Position numbers and translations under genes: made by a program
Assembly: GCA_004213605.1 (NCBI GenBank)
Contig: SGZC01000003.1
Location: 1 to 36,036, forward strand
DNA: 36,036 bases
Reading direction: 5' to 3'
From: Flavobacteriales bacterium
GTDB taxonomy: Bacteria > Bacteroidota > Bacteroidia > Flavobacteriales > Flavobacteriaceae
Notes under the pieces: model-generated
What the model was told of the DNA's origin: nothing
The model's database searches: none
Seen by the model: only the letters and a program-made list of their open reading frames with translations
Shown here: piece after piece, positions 34,860-36,036 of the stretch
How the letters are laid out: each line of letters opens with the position of its first letter
Numbering within the stretch: the first letter of the stretch is position 1

Positions 34860-36036
34860 TTGGTAGATTTATTAAAAAAGGAACTTGAACTTAAGTTAGG
34901 GCAAAATATTGAAAATCGTGGTGATGCTGAGTTATTGGCCCATGCTGTGCAAGAAACAATAGACTATGAAATAAGCTACAATACGATTCGAAGATTTTTT
35001 GGTGTTTCCAGTAAAGTAAAGCCAACTAAAAAAACGTTAGATATTTTATCGAAATTTATTGGGTTTAAAAATTATGTGCATTTCACGCAAACCTATTCAT
35101 TTAGTGGAAGAAAAAACCTATCTAAAAACATTTACAAAGCCTTATACAACGAAGAAAAAGAAGAAATCGTTTCCTTAGTAAAAAAAATAAAACAAACCCC
35201 TGAGGACTTTGTGAGTTTCATAATCATATTAATTCGAGAATTGATTTACAATAAAAAATATGATATCCTAAACGATATATTTAACCAAAAAGAAATGGAG
35301 TTTAACACTTTTTCTTACAGCGATATTTTATTAATTGGCAATTCTACTGGTTTACTCTTAAGAAAAACCCCGATGGACAAGAACTATATTTTATTAAAAA
35401 ACTATAATTTTGTAATCGGTGTTTACTCTAGTTTTGTGGATTACTCAAATCTCAATGGATATTATGGAAAATGGGCGAAGATTGTCTTAAAAAACAGAGT
35501 AAGTGAAGACATGACTATTTTTAGCAGCGCTATTCTTCAGTTAAAAAATTTTCTAAATCAAAAAAAAATTCAATATACTTTTGACAAACAAGCATACAGT
35601 AAAGAATTCCATCCTATTTTATGTAGCCGTTTATTATCTTTAAGTTATTTAAATTCCCCTGGTCAAAAAACGGAAGTTAATTTAACTAACTACATAAAAT
35701 TTCATTCCAAAAAACAACAAATTTATATTGACTATTTATATGAGCTTTTTATAACTGCTATTTATTCAAAAAATATTAACTTGATGGCAGAACTCATAAA
35801 AATTGTAGAGACCAATAGAATTTCTACTTTTACCTATCAAAAAGAGCACTTAAATATGTATTATTTAATGTGCTTATTTTACTATCAATCTATTAATGAT
35901 AGAGATGAACTAAAAAAATATTTAAAGATAATTAATATTGATTTTTTTCGTTATTCCTATGAAGATTTTACAAGATTATTATTTCAAATTTTTTATTATC
36001 ACCAAGCTAAAAATAAAAAGGGTAAACAATCTCATA
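34860..36036 (+). CDS. HTH-like N-terminal domain / helical-repeat protein, 3' truncated by window edge (TTG start)
   Basis: Hand translation: (M)VDLLKKELELKLGQNIENRGDAELLAHAVQETIDYEISYNTIRRFFGVSSKVKPTKKTLDILSKFIGFKNYVHFTQTYSF...; frame open to 36036; preceded immediately by in-frame TAA. Not in supplied ORF track. Confidence 0.8.
   Translation, partial: MVDLLKKELELKLGQNIENRGDAELLAHAVQETIDYEISYNTIRRFFGVSSKVKPTKKTLDILSKFIGFKNYVHFTQTYSFSGRKNLSKNIYKALYNEEKEEIVSLVKKIKQTPEDFVSFIIILIRELIYNKKYDILNDIFNQKEMEFNTFSYSDILLIGNSTGLLLRKTPMDKNYILLKNYNFVIGVYSSFVDYSNLNGYYGKWAKIVLKNRVSEDMTIFSSAILQLKNFLNQKKIQYTFDKQAYSKEFHPILCSRLLSLSYLNSPGQKTEVNLTNYIKFHSKKQQIYIDYLYELFITAIYSKNINLMAELIKIVETNRISTFTYQKEHLNMYYLMCLFYYQSINDRDELKKYLKIINIDFFRYSYEDFTRLLFQIFYYHQAKNKKGKQSH

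Overview
AT-rich Bacteroidota (Flavobacteriaceae-like) chromosomal segment, mostly housekeeping genes. I found no tRNA, rRNA, CRISPR array, prophage or insertion sequence. Main blocks: a dtxR-type regulator followed by a TonB-dependent receptor that runs off the left edge; a hotdog acyl-CoA thioesterase; an HU-CCDC81/SPOR membrane protein; dprA; trpS; plsC; an ECF sigma factor with a membrane partner ending in an outer-membrane barrel; recA; ricT-gldH-PBP1A; DUF3784-scoA-scoB-DUF1028/T9SS; a tandem ABC ATPase; a saccharopine-dehydrogenase-like protein; lpxH; queD; GNAT-MATE; an alpha/beta hydrolase; an AddB-like nuclease; OmpA/TSP3; kbl; an AddA-like helicase-nuclease; Fe/Mn SOD; and a partial HTH-like/helical-repeat gene at the right edge. 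The track omits the two edge-truncated genes and a GNAT acetyltransferase remnant, which I read by hand. I found no clear-cut new multi-gene system. The best leads are small-scale: an inverted repeat upstream of dtxR, a perfect 11-bp hairpin in the trpS leader, recurrent -7 boxes 4-5 nt from start codons (candidate leaderless mRNAs), two G8/C8 tracts about 1.5 kb apart, an AddB-like protein without visible Walker A or Fe-S cysteines that starts right after the ompA terminator, and an envelope-spanning anti-sigma/OMP protein.
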